A DNA stretch of 64,000 nt from assembly GCA_016758965.1 (NCBI GenBank), contig JAEPRB010000005.1, positions 1 through 64,000 on the forward strand. The letters run 5' to 3'. Origin of the DNA: Circinella minor. Lineage: Eukaryota > Mucoromycota > Mucoromycetes > Mucorales > Lichtheimiaceae. The stretch's first letter is position 1, and the number at the start of each line of letters is the position of its first letter. This document shows positions 22,848 to 34,151 of this stretch, piece by piece. The notes under the pieces are model-generated. The model was not told where the DNA came from. It saw nothing but the letters and a program-made list of their open reading frames with translations, and did not search any database. A program made the position numbers and the translations under genes.

Positions 22848-24149
22848 TTAGCTATTACCACCATTACAAATTTCTTCACGGTTACATTGAAGTAGAGGTG
22901 CTACTGCCTTTTTAAATGTTTCATAAGGACAAACTTCTTCATCACAACCAGGTAATACTGTTGGTACTTCAGAGAGAAGAACACGAACAAATTTTTCTTT
23001 GGTTCCTTTCTTATTTAATAATTGGAACATGATGTTTGAACCATACGTATCATCTTTTGAAGTACGGAACATACGATTATCAATTTGTTCTTGGGATGCA
23101 TCAGCCGTTAAGAAAAAGTCATCTTTGTGAATACCAAGACGTGCAGCCAATGGCAATACACTCATTGAGTGACCATGTTTAAAAGAAATGAGTGGTGCAT
23201 CTTCTTTTTCTTGGTAAGCATTATCCAAATCAGTAGCAATTTCCTTGACTAAATCGCATGCCATCAAAGAATTGATTTCATGTGGATATGAGTACTTGTT
23301 TGTATACTTGACATCAAAAGCATATTCAGACATGATGTAATCTTCTTTGGATAAAATAGAACAAAAAGTATCAACTCTGTGATAGATGGAGGCTTCGTAT
23401 GCACAAGTCAGTAAAGTAGCGAATACATCTCTTGGTGATAAGTCTACACCAAGGTCTTTTTTCAATCGTTCTGCGTTTGGTGGAAATGCTTTGTCGATAT
23501 AAGCATTCATTTGTTCCTTTGGAGATTTACCAACTTCCTTTTCATATTGAGGACAATTACTTGTCAGATGAACGGTAGTATCTTGTTCAGCGTCAATTGT
23601 GGTCAGAGGAATATCAGATCCAATGGTACTCTCCTTGAAGAATCCTTTAATAAATGCATTTCCAGATCGAATTGTACGTGGATAATTACTGGCAATATTT
23701 TTAACTTGTTCTACTTGTGACACTTCAGATCGTAATTGAGAATATTTTTTACCCATACGAAGACCTATCTGATAAACTTCCTCTTCACCATTATCGGTGA
23801 GTTGATCAAATTTATCATTGGGATAATCATTGGGGTTAAAGTCCTTTGCCCATGCAACCGTATCATTTTTACTTGATGCAAGAGTAGTGGCCACTCTAAT
23901 CATATCTTTCTTGTCACCTGCATTGGGAAACCGAGTACCATGTCGGGAAACAATTTGCATTTGTTTTATATCGTATTCCTTAAGAATTGGATCACTGCTG
24001 CTACCAGTATCTTGGTCATAAGGAGAACGGGCACCTAAATGACGGGATACCCAATCATAATCGTATGCAGCACTTGCAAAAAGCACTGGGATTATAGTAA
24101 AGGAAAATAAATATACAATAAACCAGGATAAAGAGAATGATAAATACAT
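22848..24149 (-). CDS. Histidine acid phosphatase family protein (phytase/MINPP-like), secreted
   Basis: Branch-2 histidine phosphatases hydrolyse phosphomonoesters, including inositol phosphates, outside the cell or in the secretory pathway. This single-exon frame encodes 433 residues. Residues about 1-27 are a hydrophobic signal peptide (FIVYLFSFTIIPVLFASA). The catalytic RHGTRFP is at 69-75, with His70 the expected nucleophile. HLGARSPYDQD (37-47) resembles the lead-in of fungal phytase-like enzymes. Eight or so Cys in the second half suggest disulfides. The usual second motif (HD in phytases, HAE in MINPP) is represented by KHGHS at 324-328: the His is kept, but the acidic proton donor after it is replaced. 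The enzyme may therefore use another acid or be altered in activity. The exact substrate cannot be told. Confidence 0.88.
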   Translation of the reverse strand: MYLSFSLSWFIVYLFSFTIIPVLFASAAYDYDWVSRHLGARSPYDQDTGSSSDPILKEYDIKQMQIVSRHGTRFPNAGDKKDMIRVATTLASSKNDTVAWAKDFNPNDYPNDKFDQLTDNGEEEVYQIGLRMGKKYSQLRSEVSQVEQVKNIASNYPRTIRSGNAFIKGFFKESTIGSDIPLTTIDAEQDTTVHLTSNCPQYEKEVGKSPKEQMNAYIDKAFPPNAERLKKDLGVDLSPRDVFATLLTCAYEASIYHRVDTFCSILSKEDYIMSEYAFDVKYTNKYSYPHEINSLMACDLVKEIATDLDNAYQEKEDAPLISFKHGHSMSVLPLAARLGIHKDDFFLTADASQEQIDNRMFRTSKDDTYGSNIMFQLLNKKGTKEKFVRVLLSEVPTVLPGCDEEVCPYETFKKAVAPLLQCNREEICNGGNS

Positions 24150-26243
24150 TCTTTATATATTGTTAAATTAAAAAAAAAAGGAAATAAAAGAGAACTTCAA
24201 GAAAAAAAAGAAAGAAAAAATGAATTATTAGACCAAAAGAAAAATAGTTCATGGCTTTTATATATGATGTTGGTGGTCATAAAGTTTGCAAAAAGAAAAA
24301 AAAATAACGGTACGAAAAGGTCGTCCCCCTTTTTTTCTTGAAAGTATAATTTACACGATACAAAGGCAAAAACAAATACCTTGGATTTAACGGAAAGGGT
24401 GGCGCAAACTGCAGAGGAATCTAAAGAAAGATGAGATATTATGCGCGCTTCTATTTTACATGTTGCCCGTATTTCTGGATTTTTCTTTTCTGGTTTGGTA
24501 AAGTATAACTATAGAATAATTAATAAGAGGAAGAGGAAAAAAAGCATGTCGCTCGTTAAGAAATTCTAATGGCCATCAATTTTACATAATAACTCCTTTC
24601 GAATAATCTTGATATATAGAAGAGAGAGGGGAGTATCGCATAATAAATATGTGTAATTTTTTTTTTCATACCAAAGAAAACTAAAGCGTCCATATAAACT
24701 TTTTTCTTTCTAAAGGAAATCCGGATCCAGTCCGATTAACACCGCGTTGTTGTTAGCTGTTTTTGCAGGCCTGTTTATTTTTCACTCCTTCATGCATTGT
24801 CATCCCTATTTGCGCCAAAAGTAAATAGAGAGATAATGCCCTATTCAGGGGCTAATATAATTTTAGATTCTTTGTTTATTATAGAAAATCAAAGGCGGCC
24901 GGTATTTCGGCCAAAAAAAATGTGACAGGTGTGTAGATCAATAAACATATATATAATTACTATGTTTATCAGGTGTAACAATAACATGTTAACACCAAAA
25001 ATACAACTATTTCAGGTCATAGTAAAATATAGTGTTATTCTCGGCCTAGTAAAAAAGAAGCGGAATACGTACTGTGTAAGTACATTCATGGTAAAAAAAA
25101 AAGACTGCATCGTTCAATAGCAGAGCATAGCTGCAGGGGTAACTATATAAATACTAAAGTTAGGAAAAGAAAAAAAGAAAAAGACCGTTCCTGATGAGTT
25201 ACATGAATTGTTTATTAAGAATATACTGTATGTTGTCATGGAAAGAAGTAACTACAGTACAAATAAACAGCATTTTCTCCCATAATACATCTTTTCAGGT
25301 TGACTATTATACTTATTATATATCCTTGCATTAGCATGCATTATAAACAAATAAAGATATGTATACGTAAAGCACTGATATTCTGAAGGAGATGAATATA
25401 TTTCTACTACTCTTCTTGCATCATCTTTTACATAATGCATTTTTTTCTTCCGAGATTAAAAGAGAACATAGATCTATTATATCTGAAATGTAATATGATT
25501 TTTTTCAATTATGTATAGCCTTTCTTTTCATCAAGTTATTATACGACTCAAATTTGTTATTATGGTAACAAAAGTTTCCGTAGATATTATATGTACGTTT
25601 CGATAGAAAATGACATCATGTGACTTATTATGTACAGGACAAACATAAATTTGGTGAGACGAGAATATGAGCAAGTGGATCTTCAATTACATTTTCTTGT
25701 GAATATATTTAAAGTCCATGATGATAATTATGCCTAGAACTTGATAATTTGATATATAGATAAGCTATAAAATTGTATTCTATTCTTAATTGATATAACA
25801 AAGGAGCATGTAATATTAATACACTACTACGATAAGTACGTATCTTTTATTTATGGAGTAAATATAATGCACAAGATCTTTCTGCAGTACTCTTAATAAC
25901 ACTTGTTTTACAACACTGATAAAAAAAACTTGATTCACGTCGAGAACTCTTCTTATATTGCCAAGTTAGAAAAAATATATATAAAAACTCTATGTAAACT
26001 ATCATCACGACCACGAGTTTTTTGTTTATAGTTTATAAACATAAGTTACTATATCATTAGGATCAATGATATACAGGTGGTAGAAAAGCAAGTGACACAT
26101 TTGTCAGACCATCCTCATGCTACTAACCATTTTTTCATTAAATACGTTTATGATACTAAAATTAATATAAACAATACTGTTGTCTGTAATTTATTACTTG
26201 AGATAACTATAATACATAAACTAGCTATAATTACATAAAGTTA
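24150..26243. other. Intergenic region upstream of the acid phosphatase
   Basis: About 2.1 kb, AT-rich with purine-rich patches (24170-24240). It should contain the phosphatase promoter at its left end and the 3' UTR of the 26244-27870 gene at its right. TTATATA-like sequences lie near 24250-24265. I find no further gene; small frames at 24929-25120 and 25252-25440 have no coding character. Confidence 0.55.
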
Positions 26244-27870
26244 TTATTTATCCCAATAATAAGCTGTAGTTGCAGTAGCTAACGCTACAAGGCAAGAAGC
26301 TATCCAAACGATTTTTGTTGACTTTTCCTCGCTGTTCCACTGTTTGCGTCGTTGTCTCCAAAGCGAGTACTGTTGTTTGACTTGTTTCGGATCATCAGGA
26401 ACTACCTCAACCATTAAATAAGCATGATCACTTTCACTATAATCTTCATTCCCGCATGATCGGTTTATGACTTCCATACAGCGTATCATTGTCCAATCCA
26501 ATTTGGCTTTAAATAAACCAAAATATTCCGGGTTTTCAAGTGTGACATGACTCACGGGCCAAGGATCGTAAAATCCTGGATTGCGTGCCATTTTAAGAAC
26601 GTCCATATTAAATCCACTTCCTAACTGGTATAACCAAGGCCAATGTTTAATAATAAACCAAGGAAAGATCCAACCAAACCATCCTGATGTGCTTAATTTA
26701 GAATTAATAGGCCCATCTTGTTCATGAAAAGAAAGAAGACGACGATCCCACCAACTGGCTTCTGTTTCACCTAAACTGAGAAATCTGTATCGATCATTGG
26801 CGTATTTAGATGATAATCGTGCAATTGAATGTGCCATTGTGTTTAAATCACCACAAATAAGTTGATGCGGGTATTGTTTAGTATGCTGTGAAGCATCTTG
26901 GAATATTTCAGAAAAACTTGAAACACGAGCAATAATGCCGCAAAATACCTTTTTTTTTTTTTAGTTTATATTATTTTTTTAAAAAAAAAATGTCAGTAAA
27001 AATAGAAAAGAATAGAATATGCAGAAGAAATGAATAGATTACAATCTTTCAAAATAAACATACCTCTAAATGTAAAGTATAGCATAATATAGGTGGAAGA
27101 CCAGGTGCATTAATTGTAGCAGCCAAACTACAACGTTTACTATAATTTATATGGATCGAACCCGATAGAATAAGAAACTTTGCATAAATAATTTATTTAT
27201 CTTCAGAAAGAAACAAAAAAACTTAAGCTTACCCTTTACGTGGTTCACATAGCCTCTCACCATTATGATCCCAATCGTATCCATGGTAACGATGGTTTAT
27301 CACTCTAAAATCAAGATCATATTTGGAAAGAATTGCATTGCCATGGATACCTCCACCCTATGTATCAAAAGTTTAGAAACGAATTATCGGGGAACTCCTC
27401 TTTTTTTTTTTTCCTCTCTATTTTACCTGATCGCGGGGTGTTCTTATAGGGCTCTCGAGTTCAAGAAATTCACAAACGAAACCACCTTTTACACCCAAGG
27501 CTTCACATAGTTCAAGCATATGGTTACGACCTTGTGAACGTTTACAACCAATATCAATTTCTTGTAAAATAATGACATCGGCATTAGCTTTTTTCAATGT
27601 CGTAATTATGGCATCGGATTCTATTTTTATGCAAAAGGTATAAATAAGTTTATTTATTTATATGTATATATATGGTATAGGTCTAACAACTAGTGCCACC
27701 CTTTTTCTTTTTTTTTTTTTTGGTTTACATAAAGTTGACGTACCATAATTACGTTCAATGTTCCATTGCAAGATCTTTAATGATCGTTTTGGTTCTTCTG
27801 TTGCCGGGTTAATATTATTTAAAGAGCGAAAATCATAAGTAAGAAGTTGACCTGGTAGGGTTGAAGTCAT
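26244..27870 (-). CDS. Endonuclease/exonuclease/phosphatase-fold protein with C-terminal membrane anchor, 5 exons
   Basis: Exons on the minus strand: 27870-27744, 27620-27427, 27357-27233, 27139-27064 and 26948-26244; phases close to give 408 residues. Motifs of the Mg-dependent EEP phosphodiesterase fold appear in order: LKILQWNIER (Asn37, Glu39), DVIILQEID, GGGIHGNAILSKY, CYTLHLEVFCG, LICGDLNTMAHS and SESDHAYLMVEV, with the catalytic His near the end. The family includes nucleases, sphingomyelinases, inositol phosphatases and deadenylases; the substrate cannot be assigned here. Between GDLN and SDH is an insertion with Trp-rich FGWIFPWFIIKHWPWLY. The last 25 residues (IVWIASCLVALATATTAYYW) form a single hydrophobic helix with a two-residue tail, so a tail-anchored topology is likely. 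It shares a 245-bp divergent promoter region with the lipase gene. Confidence 0.82.
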
Positions 27871-28115
27871 AGATAAAACTTATTTGAAAAGGGCAAGGGT
27901 TAATTTAGGCAATAACCAAGGAAAAAAAGTGAAACCAAATCAAATTAATGTAAAAATGGGTTCACAAAAGAGACTAAATTTAAAAAACGGGACTCCGCAT
28001 GCCCTCTTTTTTAATAGAGCCATGTTGTTTTAGAACACATTAAAATCTTTCCTTCTCTTTCTTTTTTAATTTTTTAATTATATCTTTTATTTTATTTTTT
28101 CTTTCGTGAAAACAA
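27871..28115. promoter_or_regulatory. Short divergent promoter region between EEP-fold and lipase genes
   Basis: Only 245 bp separate the two start codons, so the promoters must overlap. The right half is a T/C-rich stretch (about 28028-28110) that leads to the lipase ATG, as is common for fungal start sites. No specific factor site is claimed. Confidence 0.5.
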
Positions 28116-30184
28116 ATGTTAATTGTTCAGAACAATGATTTACTTCAAAATAATACAACAATATTCTCGGTAGCAGCAGATGTTCCTGCTTATCCGGTTG
28201 AAAAAGAAGGTCCCACTTTATTACGCAGATCACCTTCAAGAGGTGGTTCATCTTCTCCTATTCATAATAACCATTCCGATCAACAGTCTTCACCACCTCA
28301 ACAGCCTTCACCACCTCAACAGTCATTACCACAGCGAAAACGAATTTCTCGTACATATACTCAACGGATACGCATACAAATTGCACAGTTTATATCTTCT
28401 GTTTTGACATTATCGATATTGACTGTAATATGTACGATGGCCTTCGCACAAAATGCATATCGTACATTAACTGAACGAGGGCGTGTTGCCCATCCTGATG
28501 AGGATGATTGTCCAAAAGAAAAGATTATTCCAGATGAATGTTATTATATTAAACGATGGGGCTATGAACCACGTATTTATAATGTGATGACGGAAGATGG
28601 GTACATTCTTCGCATGTATCGAATCATAGCCAAAGATAAGAAAAGTAATAATGGCTCAAGTATGTAACTGTGCATATTTGTTAATATTGCAATCCCCCTT
28701 TTTTTTCTTTTGCAGAGAAATGCATTAGTTTCACACGTATCCATATACTGACCTATTTGTGTGGGTGGGGGTTGTTGATTTTAGAAAAACTTCCCGTGTT
28801 ACTTGGTCATGGTCTTTTCCAATGCGGTGGCGACTTTTTAGCAAATGAGGATAAGTCAATGGCATTTGTTCTCGCGGACCAAGGATACGATGTTTGGATT
28901 GGGAATACACGAGCAGCTGGATCTTTTGATCATATTTCATTGTCGCACCAAGATCCTGAATATTGGGCATGGGGTTTGAAAGAACTTGCTATTTATGATT
29001 GGCCAACAATGATTGATTGTATTCGAGAGGAAACAGATTTTCATAAGGTAGAGAAACACAAATCAATATAGTTACATATGAACAAAATAAAAAGTAAACT
29101 TGTTTAATAATTTTTTTATTTAGATTGCATATATTGGTCATTCACAAGGAAATGCTATGGCTTTTGTGGGACTGAAACTTCGGCCCGAGATTGCTGAAAA
29201 ACTCAGTTGTTTTATTGCACTCGCACCAGCAGTATTTTCAGGAACATTAACAAAGTAAATATAAAGTTATTTTTATTTCTTGGCAAACAAAAAAAAAAAA
29301 AACGTTAAAAAAAATAGAAGGATATCACTTATTTATGTTTTATATGGTCTTGTATGTATTCTTTGTTTTCCTGATCAACCACTGGATCTGAATTGATTTT
29401 AGTACATTTCCATTAAAGCAACTGATTGGATTAAATAAGTATACCTATTCTTTGATTTTTGGTAAGAAAGAAAAAAAAATATCATGGAAAATGGGAAAAA
29501 AAAAAATTTCTTTGTTTATACAAAAAACACATATTAATTAATTATATATTAGGATCTGGAGCATTCATTCCAGTCATGACAATTGCACAACGCGTTATCC
29601 ATCCAGTAATTTTCGCTCACATGGCGTATAGTATGTTTGCCTATTTATTTTCTTGGTGGGACACACATTGGCTTCGACGAAGAAAGCCAAAGTATTTTCA
29701 ATTTACACCAAGACCTGTATCTTCTCAACTGATTTCCGATTGGATGGAAGGATGGGGAAAGCGCGGTGTATTACTGTATATATCTGAAGCAGCTTCAAGT
29801 CCTATTGTAAGTTCGTCATCATCAAGTTCAAAAACAGTAACAACCCCAGTAACAGTACCTTTGACGATATTCTATGGAACGGATGATTATTTGGTGGATG
29901 GAGAACGATTAGTTCAAACATTTAATGGATATGAAAATTATGGTCGAAGAGCATCACCTCAAGACATTCCATTTTTAAAAGCAACAGCTAGTACTGGTAC
30001 AGATAGAGGAGGAAGTGGTAAAAGTAGTTTATTTCCAATGCTTAATCTTGTTCGTGCTTATTGCATTGATGGATATGAACATATGGATACCATTTTTGGT
30101 TATGACAATGTGATAACAACGTACCCTGGTGTAATTAAAGCATTATCTTCCGCTCATTGGAATATTGATACTGTGCCTTCATAA
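28116..30184 (+). CDS. Membrane-anchored alpha/beta-hydrolase lipase (acid lipase / steryl ester hydrolase family), 5 exons
   Basis: Exons: 28116-28659, 28785-29047, 29124-29254, 29403-29461 and 29553-30184 (TAA), 542 residues. A Pro/Gln/Ser-rich cytosolic N terminus is followed by one transmembrane helix (about 86-109, IAQFISSVLTLSILTVICT), then the lipase lead-in YNVMTEDGYILRMYRI, the oxyanion LLGHGLFQCGGD and the nucleophile elbow GHSQG with Ser276. The acid lies in FYGTDDYLVDGERL and the His in GYEHMDTIFG. Yeast relatives (Tgl1, Yeh1, Yeh2) hydrolyse steryl esters at lipid droplets or the plasma membrane and share the N-terminal anchor, so such a role is likely but not proven. The acceptor at 28783-28784 gives the expected KLPVLLGHG junction; an upstream acceptor near 28715 would add about 23 odd residues. 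A Ser run and low-complexity insert lie before the acid motif. Confidence 0.87.
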
Positions 30185-30919
30185 AAAGAACATAACCATG
30201 AAAAATCTACATCCACTTTATTATTCTACTTTCTACATAATACATACAACTACTTTCTACTACTATTTACAATTACTAGCTATTCTTACTATTACTGTTA
30301 CTTATAATATAATCTCGAACCATTTTTAAATGTTATTATTATTCATTTTCATACACCTTTTTTTTATTTGTTGAGCGGGAAAAAAATCATTCTCGGTTTT
30401 TTGAGTTTCTGTAACACAACAACTCGTTCATTACAATGTGTGTGAACTGTCAAATTCACGTGAAATTTTATTTCCTATTTTTCATCACCTACCTACTGTC
30501 GGCCGATCTAACCGAGTTTATTATTTGATCAAAATGTGTTGTATATATATTTTTGATAAATAAAAAGAATACATAACCATGTTGCTTACTAAAAAAAAAA
30601 AAAAAAAAAAACATCGTGATTATATCAAATAAATGAAATATCAATATCAAATGATTGATAACTGTATATCTTAGATTACTATCATAGTCTGTCAAGATTT
30701 CTCAGAACACAAACCATGGTAAGCTTCCCCTTTTTTGGTCCTCAGTCTAAATAAAAGGAAGTGAGAGAATTTCGACTTTCAGTGAAAAATAAGTAGACCA
30801 TTTTGATTGTTTGTTCTCTCGATTTTTTTTTTAACTTTTTTTTTATGTGGCACTACTGCTTCTAAGCTTTTCTTCTTGGATTTTTTATTTATCTATTATT
30901 ATTCCAACAATAACACACA
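30185..30919. other. Intergenic region between lipase and TMEM135-like genes
   Basis: Contains the lipase 3' UTR and the promoter of the next gene. A 22-nt A run lies near 30590-30612 and T-rich tracts near 30820-30845. No gene seen. Confidence 0.55.
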
Positions 30920-32721
30920 ATGGTCTCATCGACTAAGGCTAACAATATTAAGCCTATTACTACTCAAGTATCGTCACTTTTGGAACGTTCTGGTATACCT
31001 CCTTCTTTAAGACCAGCAGTATTAACAGCCATTCGCGCTTATGGTCTCACATGGTCCATCACGACCGTTCCAGGTGTCATTGGCATATTCATTAAAGCAC
31101 TACTACAAATGTCTCGTCGATTAGCCAATTCATCATCAGCTTTGACAGCATCAGCACCTTTACGTAAAGCGTTGACTCGCGATCTACCTCGCATATTGGG
31201 TAACAGTTTTTCCCGAAACGGATTCCCTTTCCTTGTAGCGGGAGCTTTTACGGGTCATCACTTTTTGACGTTTCTCCTCCAACACCATCTTGTTCAACGA
31301 AAACATAACATCAATATCCGACGTAAAACGGCTATCTTTTTAACAGCAGCAGCAAGTATGTGGGCTGTACGTCGTGCATTTCCTAATACAAAAACATTGG
31401 ATTTTACATTCTTTGCACTTGTACGCGCTTTGGATGTAATGGCGCATCGAGCTTATGATTCACCTATGATTAAAAAAAAAGTACCTTCTTGGATGTTAGA
31501 ATATGGTAGTGTTGGCGTATTTACAATTGCTTGTACAGAAATTATGTTCACTTGGTTTTATCAACCTGAATTGTTACCAAGGTAAATTTTAAATGATTTA
31601 TATATATTACGGAGTCTTTGTGTCTATGTATAATATGATAAGTGGATTAAAGATCTCAACCCCGCCTTTTTATAGATCATATTCACTTTGGATCACAAAA
31701 ATGTCAGAAATGGATGATCGATTACTTAAAGCATTACGTGCGATTCGGAATAAAGAATGGATTTATGGCGTAAAGTATAGTTTTTTTTTTTGTAAAAATA
31801 GTTGATAAATATAATAATGTAATAGAAGAAAAGAAGAATAGCCTATATTAATTGGAATTTTAAACACTTATAGAAAGATACTGGGATGGAGAACTTATTG
31901 GGTGATTATGCTCTTGAACTTGGATTACCTAAAGAAATGGGAAACCCAATGACTGGACGGATACCTTGTCAACTAGTCCATCAAGGTCAAAATTATGGAT
32001 GTGAAGTTTATAGCATGAATCGATTTATTAAAGGATTTATCAAAATATTTCCGGTATGTGAAATCCTGAGTAAAGCATTATTATATTTTCTTTTTTTGTT
32101 TGTTTTATATTAATCTTATTTAATATGATACTATAGCTATACTTCACTGTTCATTTTACACCCCATTTATTATTCCGTGCAGCACGTTTAATGCAAAATC
32201 CAGGCACTACTCTATTACATATACTTAAAGCATCCACTCGATCATCAGCATTCCTCGCATCCTTTATTACTATTATTTGGTATTCTATTTGTCTTACTCG
32301 AACACGAATAGGACACCAATTACTCAATATAAATCAAACAAGACTTGATGATACCCTTGGACCTCTTATCGGTTGTATGCTTTGTGGGCTTTCACTTTTA
32401 ATTGAAAGTAGACATCGTCGCGGAGAAATGGCATTGTATGTTGTTCCTCGTGCCCTATATTCATTAACTGAAAAATTATTGGGTCCTTATCAAAAGGGAC
32501 GTTGGTGGGAATCTATGGTAGCAGAAGGTGCAGAAACATTATTATTTGCTGGTTCGGTCACTATTCTTCTTGATACCATGTTCAAAAACAAATCCAATGT
32601 ACGATCTTCTGTTAGAGGATTGTTAACATGGATTCTTAAAAGTGAATTACCAGCGGAAGAAGAAAAAGGAGGATCCGAAGTAACCAAGCAAAATGAATTA
32701 AATGGTCATATTTCAGCATAA
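30920..32721 (+). CDS. TMEM135 / fungal 25D9-6-like integral membrane protein, 4 exons
   Basis: Exons: 30920-31581, 31676-31769, 31874-32053 and 32137-32721 (TAA), 506 residues, phases closing. Several hydrophobic segments are visible (around WSITTVPGVIGIFIKALL, FPFLVAGAFTGHHFLTFLL, YGSVGVFTIACTEIMFTWF, LASFITIIWYSICL and LGPLIGCMLCGLSLLIE). The middle carries the conserved soluble block IPCQLVHQGQNYGCEVYSMN, whose Cys and His recur in fungal relatives. TMEM135 relatives act at mitochondria or peroxisomes in lipid handling and organelle dynamics; in fungi the family is mostly unstudied. The assignment rests on remembered pattern similarity of this block and the topology, so the family name is moderately rather than fully certain. 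Confidence 0.72.
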
Positions 32722-33167
32722 TTATTTAAAAACATTGTCCCCACCCTCTTCCTCGTACTTTTATATGCATTCAACAATAGTATATATAATAGTAACTATA
32801 GTATTATTGTTACTATTAGTATAATATAATATACACGTATAATAATAGTTAATAAGTAATAACAGTAATATAATGTTTCACACTCATAAAAAATGATCCA
32901 GAGGTTTAAAAAATGATTGGATAGAATGACATCACCAATGTTGCAGCCGATTTGACCTAAATAAGAAACGCATAGGCCAGCAGTTTGTGGTTCCTGACCC
33001 ATCTCCGAAAAGAGGATCTTTCTTTCTCACACTGGAACCCAACTTTTTTTTTGGTTACAAAAAAAAAAAAAAAAAAATCAGGGAAAAAAAAAAAAAACTT
33101 ATCCGTTTTCTACTCTAACACCCACACATACACACAGAAACACAGACAACAAACAGCAATAACAACC

Positions 33168-34151
33168 ATGTCGTCTTCACTTACATTTCAACTACGTAAT
33201 AATGACCAACTAAAAAAAGAATTGACTTCGCCTACTTCCAACACCATTACAAAAACGACAGAAAACTTACCTTCCCCACCTACTTCTACTTATAGTAGTG
33301 ATGAAGGTCCTAGCGATGTTGCCGGAAGCTATAGTTGTGAAGCAGGCACTGGTAGCATTGCAGGGAGTATTGGGTCTTTTTCTCGACGGGATTCCTTACC
33401 TACTCATTTCAACGCTCTGACCATTCAACAATTTTCTACGTCCTTACCTGAAAATTATACCATAGAACATAAACCCAACAAAGCAACAACAGTAACTACT
33501 AGTATTTCAGCTCCACCACCTTCAACTGCACCATCATCATCTGTACCAAAATTTATCCCGATTTTTACTACTCCAAGCTCTTTTCAACAATTACAATATC
33601 GACGTCACTCAACACGACCAGAATCATTGGCACATTCACCTGCTTCGGTAGCAGCAGCAGCAGCAACAGGTGGAAGAACCATTCGTCAACGTAGACAATC
33701 TGAATCATCTACTTTGAATGGTAGAAAAGCAACTTATCGTTGTGACGATTGTGGAAAAGTATATAAACACCCAAATTGTTTATCAAAACATCGATGGGAG
33801 CATTCAGATCAATGGGAATTGACAAGCAAATTGCTGTTAACCAAACATCAGCAGGTTCAGATGTTGGAAGCAGCTGCTATATTGGTTGGCATGGATTTAT
33901 CAAGACAAGATCAACAAGGACAAGAACAAGACCAACAACGATTACATGTAGAAAGCAATTATCTAGAAGAAGAAGATGAAGAAGAAGAAGGATATGAAGA
34001 ACAAATGGAAGATGGTGATGATGAAGTAGAAGTTTTTATTGATGATATGGAAGAAGATCGAGAAGAAGATGAAAAAGATTCATCTAAAATGGAAACATTA
34101 AGTTTCCACCCACGTAGTAATAATATGACATCTTATTCTAGTTCTCGTTAA
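33168..34151 (+). CDS. Single C2H2 zinc-finger protein with acidic tail, probable transcription factor
   Basis: A 327-residue single-exon frame from ATG 33168, preceded by an A/C-rich leader. The N-terminal half is Ser/Thr/Pro-rich and disordered. One classical finger is present, YRCDDCGKVYKHPNCLSKHR then WEH, with C-X2-C-X12-H-X3-H spacing. It is followed by DQWELTSKLLLTKHQQVQML and EAAAILVGM, a conserved helical extension seen with this finger in other fungi. The C-terminal region is a long Glu/Asp stretch with Gln repeats, which may activate transcription or bind basic partners. One finger plus a helical extension suggests a sequence-specific nuclear regulator; targets are unknown. The frame is open upstream to 32985, but the A runs there are not coding-like. 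Confidence 0.8.
   Translation: MSSSLTFQLRNNDQLKKELTSPTSNTITKTTENLPSPPTSTYSSDEGPSDVAGSYSCEAGTGSIAGSIGSFSRRDSLPTHFNALTIQQFSTSLPENYTIEHKPNKATTVTTSISAPPPSTAPSSSVPKFIPIFTTPSSFQQLQYRRHSTRPESLAHSPASVAAAAATGGRTIRQRRQSESSTLNGRKATYRCDDCGKVYKHPNCLSKHRWEHSDQWELTSKLLLTKHQQVQMLEAAAILVGMDLSRQDQQGQEQDQQRLHVESNYLEEEDEEEEGYEEQMEDGDDEVEVFIDDMEEDREEDEKDSSKMETLSFHPRSNNMTSYSSSR

Noticed and set aside
28715..28784. Upstream acceptor for lipase exon 2
   Set aside because: It keeps the frame but inserts about 23 residues with no match to the family just before the oxyanion motif; the acceptor at 28783-28784 gives the expected junction.
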